From Oscillospiraceae bacterium (GTDB lineage Bacteria; Bacillota; Clostridia; Oscillospirales; CAG-272), in assembly GCA_015063805.1 (NCBI GenBank), contig SVTK01000001.1, forward strand, positions 62,001 through 126,000: DNA of 64,000 nt, given 5' to 3'. The notes below the pieces were generated by a model that was given only the letters and a program-made list of their open reading frames with translations, was not told the DNA's origin and did not search any database. Each line of letters begins with the position of its first letter. Positions within the stretch are counted from its first letter, which is position 1. Below are positions 8,801 through 17,118 of the stretch, one piece after another. A program made the position numbers and the translations under genes.

Positions 8801-8828
8801 GGGGAGGGACTTTTTGAAAAAAGTCCCA
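8801..8828. repeat. Interspersed hairpin repeat, copy 5 (short)
   Basis: GGGACTTTTTGAAAAAAGTCCC: same core as the other copies but with a different complementary arm. Confidence 0.65.
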
Positions 8829-8866
8829 ATTCGGCAATGTGTTTCCGGGCTGAGCAGCTGCTCTTA

Positions 8867-9045
8867 TGAGGCTCCCTCCGGGAGGGAGTTGGCGGCTGCA
8901 GGCCGTCTGAGGGAGAGTGCGTGCACGAATAGTCAGATCTTGTCGTATCCTTTCGCGGGCTCCTTCCGTCTCGCGCTTCGCGCTCGCCACCTCCCTCCCG
9001 GAGGGAGGCATTGATGTGACAAATATCAGTGGGAACATATAAGGG
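8867..9045. repeat. Large palindromic intergenic element with GGAGGGAG ends
   Basis: Starts TGAGGCTCCCTCCGGGAGGGAG, contains TCGCGCTTCGCGC, and ends CTCCCTCCCGGAGGGAGGCATTGATGTG. The outer ends match the element at 54207-54288, which lacks the middle. Together with hairpin copies 5 and 6 it fills the 579-base gap 8715-9293. Confidence 0.65.
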
Positions 9046-9129
9046 AATTGAGAGTTTGAAAAAAGCCTCCTTTGTGCGACGTTTGGCCGGATCTCCGGCC
9101 TCCCCAAAAACTTTCACGCCCGCCCCGAT

Positions 9130-9201
9130 TGAAAGTTTTTGGGGATTCTTAAGGCCCTTTTTTCAAAAAGGGCCTTAAGCGGGGTACGGGGCAGCGCCCC
9201 G
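9130..9201. repeat. Interspersed hairpin repeat, copy 6 (double hairpin form)
   Basis: GAAAGTTTTTGGGG then CTTAAGGCCC / GGGCCTTAAG and CGGGGCAGCGCCCCG. The arm change GGGGC to GGCCC is matched on both sides. Confidence 0.75.
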
Positions 9202-9223
9202 TCTATAAATCTCGTCAAATTTG

Positions 9224-9252
9224 TTGCGTTTGGCGGAAAAATGTGGTATAAT
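9224..9252 (+). promoter_or_regulatory. Promoter of the sugar ABC transporter operon
   Basis: TTGCGT, 17 bases, TATAAT, with TGG before the -10. The transporter start is 42 bases downstream. Confidence 0.7.
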
Positions 9253-9293
9253 CAAGCTAAAGTACTCTGCGCACCCCGAAAGGAAGAGAAAGC

Positions 9294-10187
9294 ATGGAAA
9301 ACCGATCAAACAAGGCATGGCTCTATTTGCTCCCTGCCCTGCTCTTTTTGGGCGTATTTATGGTGTATCCCCTGGTGGACGTTTTCGTCTACTCCTTTGA
9401 GGAGGGGTATAACTCCGCCTCCCAGACCTTCTTTGGGGTCGGGGGCTACAACTACGGCTACGTCCTCCGCGACCCCTATTTCCTGCAGGCGCTGAAGAAT
9501 ACCTTCATCCTGGTCATTATCACCGTCCCCCTGTCCACGGGGCTGGCGCTGCTCATCTCGGCGGGCCTGGCTTCCATCAAACCCCTGCGTGAGCTGTTCC
9601 AGACCATCTACTTCCTGCCCTATGTCACCAATACCCTGGCGGTGGGCCTGGTCTTTATGATCCTCTTCAAGAAGACCCCCTACTCCGACGGCCTGGTGAA
9701 CCTCCTCATCAATTTCTTCGGAGGCAGTTCGGTGGACTTCATCGACGGACCCTACTGGGCCAAGATGCTGGTGCTCTGCATCTACACCGTGTGGGTGGTT
9801 ATGCCCTTCAAGATCCTCATCCTCACCGGTTCCCTTGCCTCGGTGGATGAGACCTACTACAATGCCGCCCGGGTGGACGGTACCCCCCGCTGGCGCACCT
9901 TCACCCGCATCACCCTGCCCATGATCTCCCCCATGCTCTTCTACCTGATCATCACCGGCTTCATCGGGGCATTCAAGGCCTACAGCGACGCGGTTGCCCT
10001 CTTCGGCACCGACCTCAACGCCGCCGGGATGAACACCATCGTGGGCTACGTTTATGATATGCTCTACGGCGACAGCGGCGGATACCCCTCCTACGCATCG
10101 GCCGCCGCCATCATTCTCTTTGCCATTGTGCTGACCATCACCTGCATCAACCTGCTGGTGAGCCGGAAGCACGTGCATTATTCGTGA
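9294..10187 (+). CDS. Carbohydrate ABC transporter permease, MalF/UgpA-like
   Basis: Inner-membrane permease of a CUT1-type sugar importer. Six hydrophobic helices; the EAA loop that contacts the ATPase is seen as SVDETYYNAARVDGTPRWRTF (about residues 183-203). Short N-terminus beginning NKAWLYLLPALLFLGVFMVYP, typical of the MalF/UgpA group. GGAAGAG lies before the ATG. It is first in a three-gene operon with the second permease 10 bases on and a binding lipoprotein. No ATPase gene is in the operon; Bacillota often share one MsmK/UgpC-type ATPase encoded elsewhere. The sugar is unknown. Confidence 0.9.
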   Translation: MENRSNKAWLYLLPALLFLGVFMVYPLVDVFVYSFEEGYNSASQTFFGVGGYNYGYVLRDPYFLQALKNTFILVIITVPLSTGLALLISAGLASIKPLRELFQTIYFLPYVTNTLAVGLVFMILFKKTPYSDGLVNLLINFFGGSSVDFIDGPYWAKMLVLCIYTVWVVMPFKILILTGSLASVDETYYNAARVDGTPRWRTFTRITLPMISPMLFYLIITGFIGAFKAYSDAVALFGTDLNAAGMNTIVGYVYDMLYGDSGGYPSYASAAAIILFAIVLTITCINLLVSRKHVHYS

Positions 10188-10197
10188 GGTGCCTGCC

Positions 10198-11073
10198 ATG
10201 ACCAAAACCACCAATTTTACCCGCGCCGAGCGGACGGCCAGGGCGGGCCGCATTACCCTGAACACCCTGATCTACCTGCTGCTGGCGGTATGGGGGCTGT
10301 TTGTGCTCTTCCCCTTCTACTGGATGCTGCTGACCTCGGTGAAGAGCTACGCCACCTACAACACCGAGTACATTCCCAGCTTCATCACCCTGTCCCCCAC
10401 CCTGGATAACTACTTCGATGCCTTCACCGCCGTGCCCCTGGGACAGTATTTCTTCAACACCCTGGTCTTTACCCTGATCACCACCGCCCTGATGATGGTG
10501 ATTATCATCCCCGCCGCCTTTGCCTTTGCACGGCTGGAGTTCCGGGGAAAGAACCTGCTCTTCACCCTCATTCTTGCCCTGATGATGATTCCAAATGAAC
10601 TGGTGATCATCACCAACTTCACCACCGTCACCAACCTTGACCTGCGGAACTCCTTCCCCGGTCTGATCCTGCCCTCGGTGATGTCGGTGTTCTACCTCTA
10701 CCTGCTCCGGGAGAACTTCGCCCAGATCCCCGACGAGCTCTACTACGCCGCCAAGGTGGACGGCACCCCCGACTTCAAGTACCTCTGCCGGGTGATGATC
10801 CCCATCTGCCGCCCGACCATCGTTACCATCGTGATCCTCAAGGTCATCGAGTGCTGGAACTCCTACGTCTGGCCCCGGCTCATTACCGACAATCAGGCCT
10901 ACTTCTTAGTGTCCAACGGCATCCAGGAGATCCGCGAGAACGGCTTCGGCCGGGAGAACATCCCCGCCATGATGGCGGCGGTGGTGGTCATCTCCCTGCC
11001 CCTGATCGTGCTCTTCCTCATCTTCCGCCGGAAGATCATGGAGGGCGTGGCGAGAGGAGGTACCAAGGGATGA
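10198..11073 (+). CDS. Carbohydrate ABC transporter permease, MalG/UgpE-like
   Basis: Second permease of the sugar importer. The EAA loop is DELYYAAKVDGTPDFKYLCRV (about residues 180-200), and PFYWMLLTSVK near the N-terminus is typical of the MalG group. The start is placed at ATG 10198 because GAGGT (10186-10190) is 7 bases upstream; a GTG at 10189 in the same frame has no ribosome site. The stop overlaps the start of the lipoprotein gene (ATGA at 11070-11073), so the genes are coupled. Confidence 0.9.
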   Translation: MTKTTNFTRAERTARAGRITLNTLIYLLLAVWGLFVLFPFYWMLLTSVKSYATYNTEYIPSFITLSPTLDNYFDAFTAVPLGQYFFNTLVFTLITTALMMVIIIPAAFAFARLEFRGKNLLFTLILALMMIPNELVIITNFTTVTNLDLRNSFPGLILPSVMSVFYLYLLRENFAQIPDELYYAAKVDGTPDFKYLCRVMIPICRPTIVTIVILKVIECWNSYVWPRLITDNQAYFLVSNGIQEIRENGFGRENIPAMMAAVVVISLPLIVLFLIFRRKIMEGVARGGTKG

Positions 11074-12668
11074 AACGACTGCTTGCGATTCTGCTTTGCC
11101 TGCTGCTGGCCCTGCCGGCCTTCACCGGCTGCCACGGCTCCCGGGGCCTTGACCCCTTTGTGCCCCCCGCCGAGTTTGATGCAGAGCGGAGCTACGAGAT
11201 CTCCTTCTGGGCCAAGAACGATACCAACAAGACCCAAACCGCCATCTATCAGAAGGCCATCGCCGATTTTGAGGCCCTCTATCCCAACATCAAGGTCAAC
11301 CTGCGGCTCTACACCGACTACGGCCGCATTTACAACGATGTGATCACCAACATCGCCACCGGCACCACCCCCAATGTCTGCATCACCTATCCTGACCACA
11401 TCGCCACCTACCTCACGGGGGACAATACCGTGGTGCCCCTGGATGAGCTCTTTGTCCATCCCGCCTACGGCATGGGAGCGGAGGGCCTGCGCTTCGACGG
11501 CCCCACCGCGGAGGAGGTCGTCCCCAAGTTCCTCGCCGAGTGCACCCTGGGGGATGCCCACTACGCCCTGCCCTATATGCGCTCCACCGAGGCCTGCTAC
11601 GTCAATCGGGACTATGTGGAAAAGCTGGGCTTCACCCTTCCCGAGGTGCTGACCTGGGACTTCGTGTGGGAAGTCGCGGCGGCGGCCACCGCCAAGGATG
11701 AGGAGGGCAACTACCTGGTCAACGGGCAGAAGGTGCTCATTCCCTTCATTTATAAATCTACCGATAATATGATGATCCAGATGCTGCGGCAGAAGGGGGC
11801 GGGATACTCCACCGACGCGGGGGAGATCCTCATCATGAACGATACCACCCGGGGCCTGATCTTTGACATCGCCCGCAGCGTGGAGCAGGGGGCCTTCTCC
11901 ACCTTCAAGATTTCGGGCTACCCCGCCAACTTCCTCAACGCCGGCCAGTGCATCTTCGCGGTGGACTCCACCGCCGGCGCCACCTGGATGGGCACCGATG
12001 CCCCCATGCTGGACATCAGCGAGGAAAATCTCGTCCGCTTCGAGACGGCGGTCTACCCCGTGCCCCAGTACGATCCCGAGCATCCCCAGATGATCTCCCA
12101 GGGCCCCTCGGTCTGCGTCTTCAACAAGACCGATCCCCAGGAGGTGGTGGCGGCCTGGCTCTTCACCCAGTTCCTGCTCACCAACGAGGTGCAGATCGCC
12201 TACGCCCAGACCGAGGGCTATGTCCCCGTCACTTCCAAGGCGCAGAACGACCCCGTCTATGTGGATTACCTCGCCCGCGCAGGGGAGGATAACGAGCTGC
12301 ACTATTCGGTGAAGATGGCGGCCACCCGCCTGCTGCTGGAGAACACCGACCGCACCTTTGTCACCCCCGTGTTCAACGGCTCGGCGTCTCTGCGTGATGC
12401 CGCCGGACGGCTCATCGAGAACACCACCAAGACCATCCGCCGAAACGGCACGGTGGACGAGGCCTATGTGGATGCCCTCTTTGCCGATGTGAACTCCCTC
12501 TACCGCCTGGATCAGAAGACCGGCGGCACCGCCGGCCCGTCTGAGCTGGGCCCCATGCCTGCGGGATCTGCGGCGCTGCTTGCGGGTTTGGGGATCGTTT
12601 GGGTCTGCATCGGCGTCTATGTCCTGGTTGATGCAAAAAAACGAAAGAAATTATCGGCAAAATCTTGA
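11070..12668 (+). CDS. Sugar-binding lipoprotein of ABC transporter, with extra C-terminal membrane helix
   Basis: Extracellular solute-binding protein that delivers sugar to the two upstream permeases. Signal peptide MKRLLAILLCLLLALPAFTGC with lipobox Cys at residue 21. The body is a type 1 binding fold (ISFWAKNDTNKTQ, YPNIKVNLRLYTDYG, PYMRSTEACYVNRDYVEKLG). The frame is open further upstream, but AGGAGG at 11056-11061 fixes the start at 11070. Odd point: residues about 490-525 form a second hydrophobic helix (AALLAGLGIVWVCIGVYVLV) followed by DAKKRKK, so the mature protein would be tethered at both ends. 532 residues is long for the family because of this tail. Confidence 0.88.
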   Translation: MKRLLAILLCLLLALPAFTGCHGSRGLDPFVPPAEFDAERSYEISFWAKNDTNKTQTAIYQKAIADFEALYPNIKVNLRLYTDYGRIYNDVITNIATGTTPNVCITYPDHIATYLTGDNTVVPLDELFVHPAYGMGAEGLRFDGPTAEEVVPKFLAECTLGDAHYALPYMRSTEACYVNRDYVEKLGFTLPEVLTWDFVWEVAAAATAKDEEGNYLVNGQKVLIPFIYKSTDNMMIQMLRQKGAGYSTDAGEILIMNDTTRGLIFDIARSVEQGAFSTFKISGYPANFLNAGQCIFAVDSTAGATWMGTDAPMLDISEENLVRFETAVYPVPQYDPEHPQMISQGPSVCVFNKTDPQEVVAAWLFTQFLLTNEVQIAYAQTEGYVPVTSKAQNDPVYVDYLARAGEDNELHYSVKMAATRLLLENTDRTFVTPVFNGSASLRDAAGRLIENTTKTIRRNGTVDEAYVDALFADVNSLYRLDQKTGGTAGPSELGPMPAGSAALLAGLGIVWVCIGVYVLVDAKKRKKLSAKS

Positions 12669-12692
12669 CTTTTCGCAAAAAATGTGTATAAT
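12665..12692 (+). promoter_or_regulatory. Promoter overlapping the binding-protein stop codon
   Basis: TTGACT, 16 bases, TATAAT. The TGA stop of the upstream lipoprotein gene lies inside the -35 box. It drives the small lipoprotein gene 45 bases downstream. Confidence 0.68.
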
Positions 12693-12737
12693 AGGAATTA
12701 CTATCGCATTTTACCAAACTAAAGGAGAAACAAGACT

Positions 12738-13448
12738 ATGAAAAAGATTCTTTCGCTCGTCATGTTGTTCGTGCTGGCTCTTTCCGTGATCGCTTGCGGC
12801 GATGCTGCCAATGACATCAACGTCAAGTCCGAGGGCGTTATGACCTACGAAGAGTATGCAGCAGCTGCTCTTGACGCTGAGGTCACCATCGAGACCTACG
12901 TTCAGGCTAAGCAGAGCTGGTGGGAGAAGGACGGCGTCGGCGTTGCTACCATCTACACCCAGGATGGCGACGGTGCGTACTTCCTCTACGAGATGCCCTG
13001 CTCCAAGGAAGACTTTGACAAGATGGTTCCCGGCACCAAGCTCAAGGTAAAGGGCTTCAAGGCAGAGTGGTCCGGCGAGGTTGAGATTGTTGACGCAACC
13101 TACGAGATCATCGAGGGGCAGACCTATGTGGCAGAGCCCGTTGACCTCACCGACAAGCTGGGCACCGAGGAGCTCATCAAGTATCAGAATCAGCTGGCTT
13201 CCTTCAAGGGCATGACGGTTGTGTCCATCTCCTACAAGGACAGCGAGTGGGATCCCGATATCTACCTCACCGTTTCCTATAACGGCGCTGAGTACAGCTT
13301 CTGCGTAGAGAACTACCTCAACGGTCCCGACACCGAGGTGTACAAGACTGTTGCGGCTCTGCAGGCAGGCGACGTGATCGATGTTGAGGGCTTCGCATAC
13401 TGGTACGAGGGCATCAACACCCACATCACTGCAGTCACCAAGAAGTAA
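12738..13448 (+). CDS. Small secreted lipoprotein of unknown function (OB-fold-like)
   Basis: Lipoprotein with signal peptide MKKILSLVMLFVLALSVIAC, lipobox Cys at residue 20. The rest is mainly beta-strand with alternating hydrophobic residues and two similar halves: VTIETYVQAKQSWW...ATIYTQDGDGAYFLYEMPC and MTVVSISYKDSEW...IYLTVSYNGAEYSFCVENYL. The pattern, with GTKLKVKGFKAEW and GDVIDVEGFAYWY ending each half, suggests two OB-fold domains; this is an inference from strand order. AAAGGAGA precedes the ATG. It has its own promoter and a strong terminator, so it is a single-gene unit. Codon use is richer in T-ending codons than the neighbours, as in the large surface proteins, which hints at high expression. 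Confidence 0.8.
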   Translation: MKKILSLVMLFVLALSVIACGDAANDINVKSEGVMTYEEYAAAALDAEVTIETYVQAKQSWWEKDGVGVATIYTQDGDGAYFLYEMPCSKEDFDKMVPGTKLKVKGFKAEWSGEVEIVDATYEIIEGQTYVAEPVDLTDKLGTEELIKYQNQLASFKGMTVVSISYKDSEWDPDIYLTVSYNGAEYSFCVENYLNGPDTEVYKTVAALQAGDVIDVEGFAYWYEGINTHITAVTKK

Positions 13449-13462
13449 GATGCAAAAGAATC

Positions 13463-13496
13463 GGCCCCGGGGCATATGCTCCGGGGCTGTTTTTTT
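13463..13496 (+). terminator. Terminator of the small lipoprotein gene
   Basis: GCCCCGG / CCGGGGC stem followed by TGTTTTTTT, 15 bases after the stop. Confidence 0.8.
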
Positions 13497-13497
13497 G

Positions 13498-13547
13498 CGG
13501 GGGAGCCTTTTTTGAAAAAAGGCTCCCCCACGCCCCCGCGAAAAAAC
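13498..13547. repeat. Interspersed hairpin repeat, copy 7
   Basis: GGGGGAGCCTTTTTTGAAAAAAGGCTCCCCC followed by ACGCCCCCGCGAAAA. It lies in the 473-base gap 13449-13921, which otherwise holds a terminator, a promoter and a structured leader. Confidence 0.75.
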
Positions 13548-13760
13548 GGGATCGGCGGCCGGCGGCCGCCCCTTCTGCGAAGGATTTATGGAGAAAATTC
13601 CCGAAAAACGCAAACGGCAGCGGCGGAGGCAAAATGGCGTGCTCGCTGACTGATTTTGGCTTTTGTCAAAGGAGCAATGTTTTTGCTCCCAAAATCTCCG
13701 ATTTATAGTGAAAAGTTCCATTCTTTGCGATTTTTGTGTGAACGAATGCGAGAATTGGCC

Positions 13761-13789
13761 TTTTCGATTTGTCCATAGTGTGTTAATAT
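13761..13789 (+). promoter_or_regulatory. Probable promoter of the large secreted protein
   Basis: TTTTCG, 17 bases, TAATAT with TGT before the -10. The -35 is the same TTTTCG as in the promoter at 58933. The long leader contains CCCGGTGGTTTTCACCGGG and GTCCGACAGCGGAC hairpins. Confidence 0.5.
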
Positions 13790-13921
13790 AAGGTGTAATA
13801 TTATCCCTTAGTGCGCTGTTTGGCGGGATTGGTTTCCGCCCCGGTGGTTTTCACCGGGTCAAAACCGTCCGACAGCGGACCAATTTCGCATCCCCTATTC
13901 TATTTTATAAGGAGAAAAACT

Positions 13922-16126
13922 ATGAAAAAGCATCTTTCTCTGCTTTTGTGCCTGCTCATGCTGGTTTCCATGTTCAGCGTGTTCACGGTACAGTCCTCTG
14001 CAACTGCAGCTTCGTCGATTATTTGGGACCTGAGCCGTCCCGAGGCAAGCGCCGACTTGCAGGGCAATGACGTCAGCAAGGTCCTCAATAACTACGTTGG
14101 CTGGAACCGTACCAGCTCCGCCGCGGCCGCACAGATGAAGGCTCCCGTTGTATACGATGCTGATGCAAAGGCTACCGTATTCAAGGCTCCCGCAGCCGGC
14201 AGCGAGGCTTCCACTGTGCTCCGTCCCTTTATGAACACTGTTTCTTCCTCTTTCAAGACCAGTGATTACGGTTATCTGAAGATCCGCTTCAGAATCGATG
14301 CCGATTCCAGCTGGAATAAGGTAATTACCCAGATCCGTACCACCGGTTGGCAGTCTTTTGTTCTCTACTCCGCTACTCCCGTGGGTCAGTGGATTGAGGC
14401 TGTCTTCCCGCTTGCCAATACCGCTTGGTACAAGGCTGCCGCTACCATTGGCACCAGCACCGGTCCCAGCGTCGCGTCCTGGTATCTCCAGTTCCACCAG
14501 GATGGTAAGAAGATGGAGAACAGCAACTTTTCCGCTACCGTTCAGTACATCGGTTTCTTCAAGACCGAGGCTGAGGCTAAGGCTTACACCCATGCTTCTG
14601 TTCCCTCTGTTGTGGAGATGAAGTTCGACAACCCCGAGACCGCATGGACTCTGGGCGGGACCAACGGTGTTTATGCCGGCACTCCCCAGGCAGGCAGCCA
14701 TAACGGTCTGATCCTCTATGACGCTGCTGAGCGTTCTCTCTACTTCACCCCTGAGTATTCTCAGAATCGGAACGCTACTTCCAAGTATCTCGTCCGTGCG
14801 AATCTGTCCAACCCCGTTGCGCTCAACGGCAACGATTACCGCTTCGTGAAGCTTCGCTACAAGATCGAAACCGATAAATACGCCGACAAGGCTGTTAACG
14901 TTACCATTCGTGACAATAGCTGGCATCAGAACGACACCATCATGAGCAACTCCCCCGTTAACGAGTGGGTTGAGGTTCTGTTCGATCTGGGTGCAACTAA
15001 GAAATGGGGCAACCACACCATCACCGCCCCCGGTCAGTACTTCCGTATCCAGGCGCAGTGGCCTGATACTTCTGTGGACGTATACCAGGAAGACGACTTC
15101 CGTTTCTACGTGCAGTATGTTTCCTTCTTCACTGACAAGGCTACCGCTGAAGCATACACCTATACTCCCTCCCCCGAGACCGAAGTGCCCACCGGCAAGT
15201 TCGTGGTGGTGCCTCTGAACCTGCCCAAGTACTCCTATGTCCTGGGCGGCAACCGCTACAGCAGCAATCTCGCTATGGTCAGCCATTCCTTCGGTGCTGA
15301 TGGCTACGGTACCGTAGCCTTCGACGAGAAGGAACAGTCCATCTACATCACCGCTTCCGAGGAGCTTGATGCACCTACCCAGGCTCGTTTCGTCATCCGC
15401 GGTGCTCAGGAGATCAAGGGTGCAGACTACCCCTATGTGAAGCTCTGCTACAAGATCACCAACTATACGCCTTCTCCCATTGACTGGCTCTCCATTCGCG
15501 ACAACAACTGGTACACCTATGCACTGACCAATGAGGCTCTCCGCACCGATGAGTGGGTAACCCTTACCGTGAACATGGGTGCTCTGGTTAACTCCAACAA
15601 GCAGCTCGGCGCTACTAAGGCTGCATGGAATAATGCTGTCATCGGCGGCGATGCCGGTTCCAGCGCAAAGGACTTCCGCATCCAGCTGTGGCTCAACGAG
15701 GGTGCTAAGTACAACATCACCAAGAGCGAGGATGCTCGCTTCTACCTGAAGTATGTTGCTTTCTTCCAGACTCAGGCTGAGGCTGATGCCTTCGACTTCG
15801 AGGCATGGAACAAGCCCGCAGAGGAAGAGACCAATATCACTGCTGACCTGTGGCTGCAGGTTCTGGCTCGCAAGTACGCTGAGAAGTATGTCCTCACCGC
15901 TACGACCACCGAGGGTGGTACCATCTCCAACATTGGTACGACCCAGGTGAAGTACAAGAAGGACATGACCTACACCATCACCGCCGCTGAGGGTTACACC
16001 CTGACCGACGTCCTGGTTGACGGCAAGAGCGTAGGCGCTGTTACCGAGTACACCTTCGACAACGTCAAGAAGCCTCACACCATCCACGCTGTTTTCACTG
16101 CAAACGCAGTTGAAGAGGGCAAATAA
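13922..16126 (+). CDS. Large secreted multi-module protein, paralogue of the 57-64 kb surface array
   Basis: Secreted protein of 734 residues. Signal peptide MKKHLSLLLCLLMLVSMFSVFT...ATAA. Three related beta-rich modules follow (about 35-220, 226-405 and 420-620), each ending in a version of Y-(I/V)-x-FF-x-(T/D)-x-A-x-A-x-A-(Y/F). The same module is used in the four proteins at 57.2-64.0 kb. The C-terminal about 90 residues form a bacterial repeat domain (TEGGTISNIG, YTITAAEGYTLTDVLVDGKSVG, YTFDNVKKPHTIHAVF). No C-terminal anchor, unlike the paralogues. The start is set by AAGGAGA at 13910-13916. Ligand unknown; the modules may bind carbohydrate or mediate assembly, which is unproven. Confidence 0.8.
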   Translation: MKKHLSLLLCLLMLVSMFSVFTVQSSATAASSIIWDLSRPEASADLQGNDVSKVLNNYVGWNRTSSAAAAQMKAPVVYDADAKATVFKAPAAGSEASTVLRPFMNTVSSSFKTSDYGYLKIRFRIDADSSWNKVITQIRTTGWQSFVLYSATPVGQWIEAVFPLANTAWYKAAATIGTSTGPSVASWYLQFHQDGKKMENSNFSATVQYIGFFKTEAEAKAYTHASVPSVVEMKFDNPETAWTLGGTNGVYAGTPQAGSHNGLILYDAAERSLYFTPEYSQNRNATSKYLVRANLSNPVALNGNDYRFVKLRYKIETDKYADKAVNVTIRDNSWHQNDTIMSNSPVNEWVEVLFDLGATKKWGNHTITAPGQYFRIQAQWPDTSVDVYQEDDFRFYVQYVSFFTDKATAEAYTYTPSPETEVPTGKFVVVPLNLPKYSYVLGGNRYSSNLAMVSHSFGADGYGTVAFDEKEQSIYITASEELDAPTQARFVIRGAQEIKGADYPYVKLCYKITNYTPSPIDWLSIRDNNWYTYALTNEALRTDEWVTLTVNMGALVNSNKQLGATKAAWNNAVIGGDAGSSAKDFRIQLWLNEGAKYNITKSEDARFYLKYVAFFQTQAEADAFDFEAWNKPAEEETNITADLWLQVLARKYAEKYVLTATTTEGGTISNIGTTQVKYKKDMTYTITAAEGYTLTDVLVDGKSVGAVTEYTFDNVKKPHTIHAVFTANAVEEGK

Positions 16127-16138
16127 GCTTAAACCTGC

Positions 16139-16170
16139 ACGGGCTGCCGCATTGCGGCAGCCCGTTTTTT
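16139..16170 (+). terminator. Terminator of the large secreted protein gene
   Basis: CGGGCTGCCGC / GCGGCAGCCCG stem with 3-base loop and TTTTTT. Confidence 0.88.
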
Positions 16171-16233
16171 GCAGGGTTGCGCTACTGACCCGGGGCGCGT
16201 CGGTGGAATAAGCCGTCGGCTCAGCGAGCGTGC

Positions 16234-16270
16234 AAAAAACCAGCGGAGTGATTTTACTCCGCTGGTTTTT
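16234..16270 (-). terminator. Terminator of the DUF3592-like gene
   Basis: AAAAAACCAGCGGAGT / ACTCCGCTGGTTTTT; on the minus strand it directly follows the stop at 16272. The stem is nearly the same as that at 17090-17117. Confidence 0.8.
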
Positions 16271-16271
16271 C

Positions 16272-16856
16272 TCATATTTGCTGCAGGAACTGCCCGAGGG
16301 CGCACAAAAACCATATTCCGCACAGGCTTATCCCCCAGATGAAAACCATGGGAAAACTATGCTTTTCGGTGCACTGCCCGGGGAATCGGGGATTGATGTA
16401 TATCTCGTAGGTGCGGCCCTCTTGGAAGAGGCGGTCCAATTTCCGCCTGGAAAAATACATTCGCAGGCTTAGGCTGACATAATCTTCACCGTTGTACCGA
16501 TAGGAAAACACCGGTGTATAACAGCTGGAGCCCCTGGAGCTTGTTCTTCGGTACGAGGTGTAGGTTGCGGTGATTCTGTGGGTGCACCTGTTGTATCTCG
16601 CCAAGAGCTCCGCAAGGATGAAGATAATCGACAAAGGCATGGCGAGCCCCGCGCTGGCAAAAAAGTACAAATCGTTCCGGGAGGCTATCCCGAGGATCTG
16701 CAGCAGGGGCATCAGCAGCCAAAATACAACCGCCAACTTGAAAAAGAAGGTAAGCTGCCCGGTTTTTCGATCTTTGATGAGGCAATAGATGAATGCGATG
16801 CCCACCAGCAGACCGATCACTGTTAAAAAGATAAAGAACCCATATTCTTCCCGCAT
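16272..16856 (-). CDS. DUF3592-like membrane protein
   Basis: Small membrane protein of unknown function. Three hydrophobic segments at about residues 7-28, 40-60 and 68-88, then a soluble beta region (TATYTSYRRTSSRG, YTPVFSYRYNGEDYVSLSL, GRTYEIYINPRFPGQC) and a final helix (VFIWGISLCGIWFLCAL). The order Y-x-Y-x-x-G-x-x-Y followed by a V/I-x-Y-N-P-x-x-P motif is characteristic of DUF3592-type proteins. A purine-rich GGCGGTG lies before the ATG. It is a single gene between two similar hairpins. Length and motif support are fair; the role is unknown. Confidence 0.7.
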   Translation of the reverse strand: MREEYGFFIFLTVIGLLVGIAFIYCLIKDRKTGQLTFFFKLAVVFWLLMPLLQILGIASRNDLYFFASAGLAMPLSIIFILAELLARYNRCTHRITATYTSYRRTSSRGSSCYTPVFSYRYNGEDYVSLSLRMYFSRRKLDRLFQEGRTYEIYINPRFPGQCTEKHSFPMVFIWGISLCGIWFLCALGQFLQQI

Positions 16857-16919
16857 TTTTTCACCGCCTTTGCATCAGTATAGCATATCTGCGCGGAAAT
16901 GTAAAGATGAGCGGGATAA

Positions 16920-17026
16920 ATGAAAGCCACCGGAATGGTGCGCCGCATTGATGACCTCGGCCGCGTCGTGGGCTCCAAGGAGATCCGCCGCACCATGCGC
17001 ATCCGCGAGAGGGAGCCCTCTCATAC
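16920..17026 (+). pseudogene. Truncated copy of the spoVT N-terminal domain
   Basis: About 105 bases closely match the first part of spoVT at 17954 (MKATG-VRRIDDLGRVV...KEIRRTMRIRE). The core VIPKEIRR has become VGSKEIRR, which breaks the AbrB strand, and the match stops after REREP; the rest of the frame is unrelated and ends at 17102. It would encode at most 60 residues with no GAF-like regulatory domain. It has no ribosome site. Best read as a remnant of a local duplication about 1 kb from the intact gene. Confidence 0.75.
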
Positions 17027-17089
17027 AACATTGGCACCGTTCGACAGGTTTTGTTTGGCGATACATAGTGTAGTGGAGAAATATAAAAG

Positions 17090-17118
17090 AACAGCGGAGT
17101 GAAATCACTCCGCTGTTC
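17090..17118. terminator. Hairpin terminator overlapping the beta-propeller gene stop
   Basis: AACAGCGGAGTGA / TCACTCCGCTGTT, 3-base loop. The TGA stop of the minus-strand gene lies inside the stem; TTTTATATTT follows on that strand. Confidence 0.65.

Noticed and set aside
9139-9495. An open frame starting in the hairpin repeat and running into the ABC permease gene
   Set aside because: It is in a different frame from the permease, starts inside a repeat and has no ribosome site.
13922-16126. Interpreting the large secreted protein as a glycoside hydrolase
   Set aside because: The repeated modules lack any pair of conserved acidic residues in known catalytic motifs; only a non-catalytic secreted role is supported.
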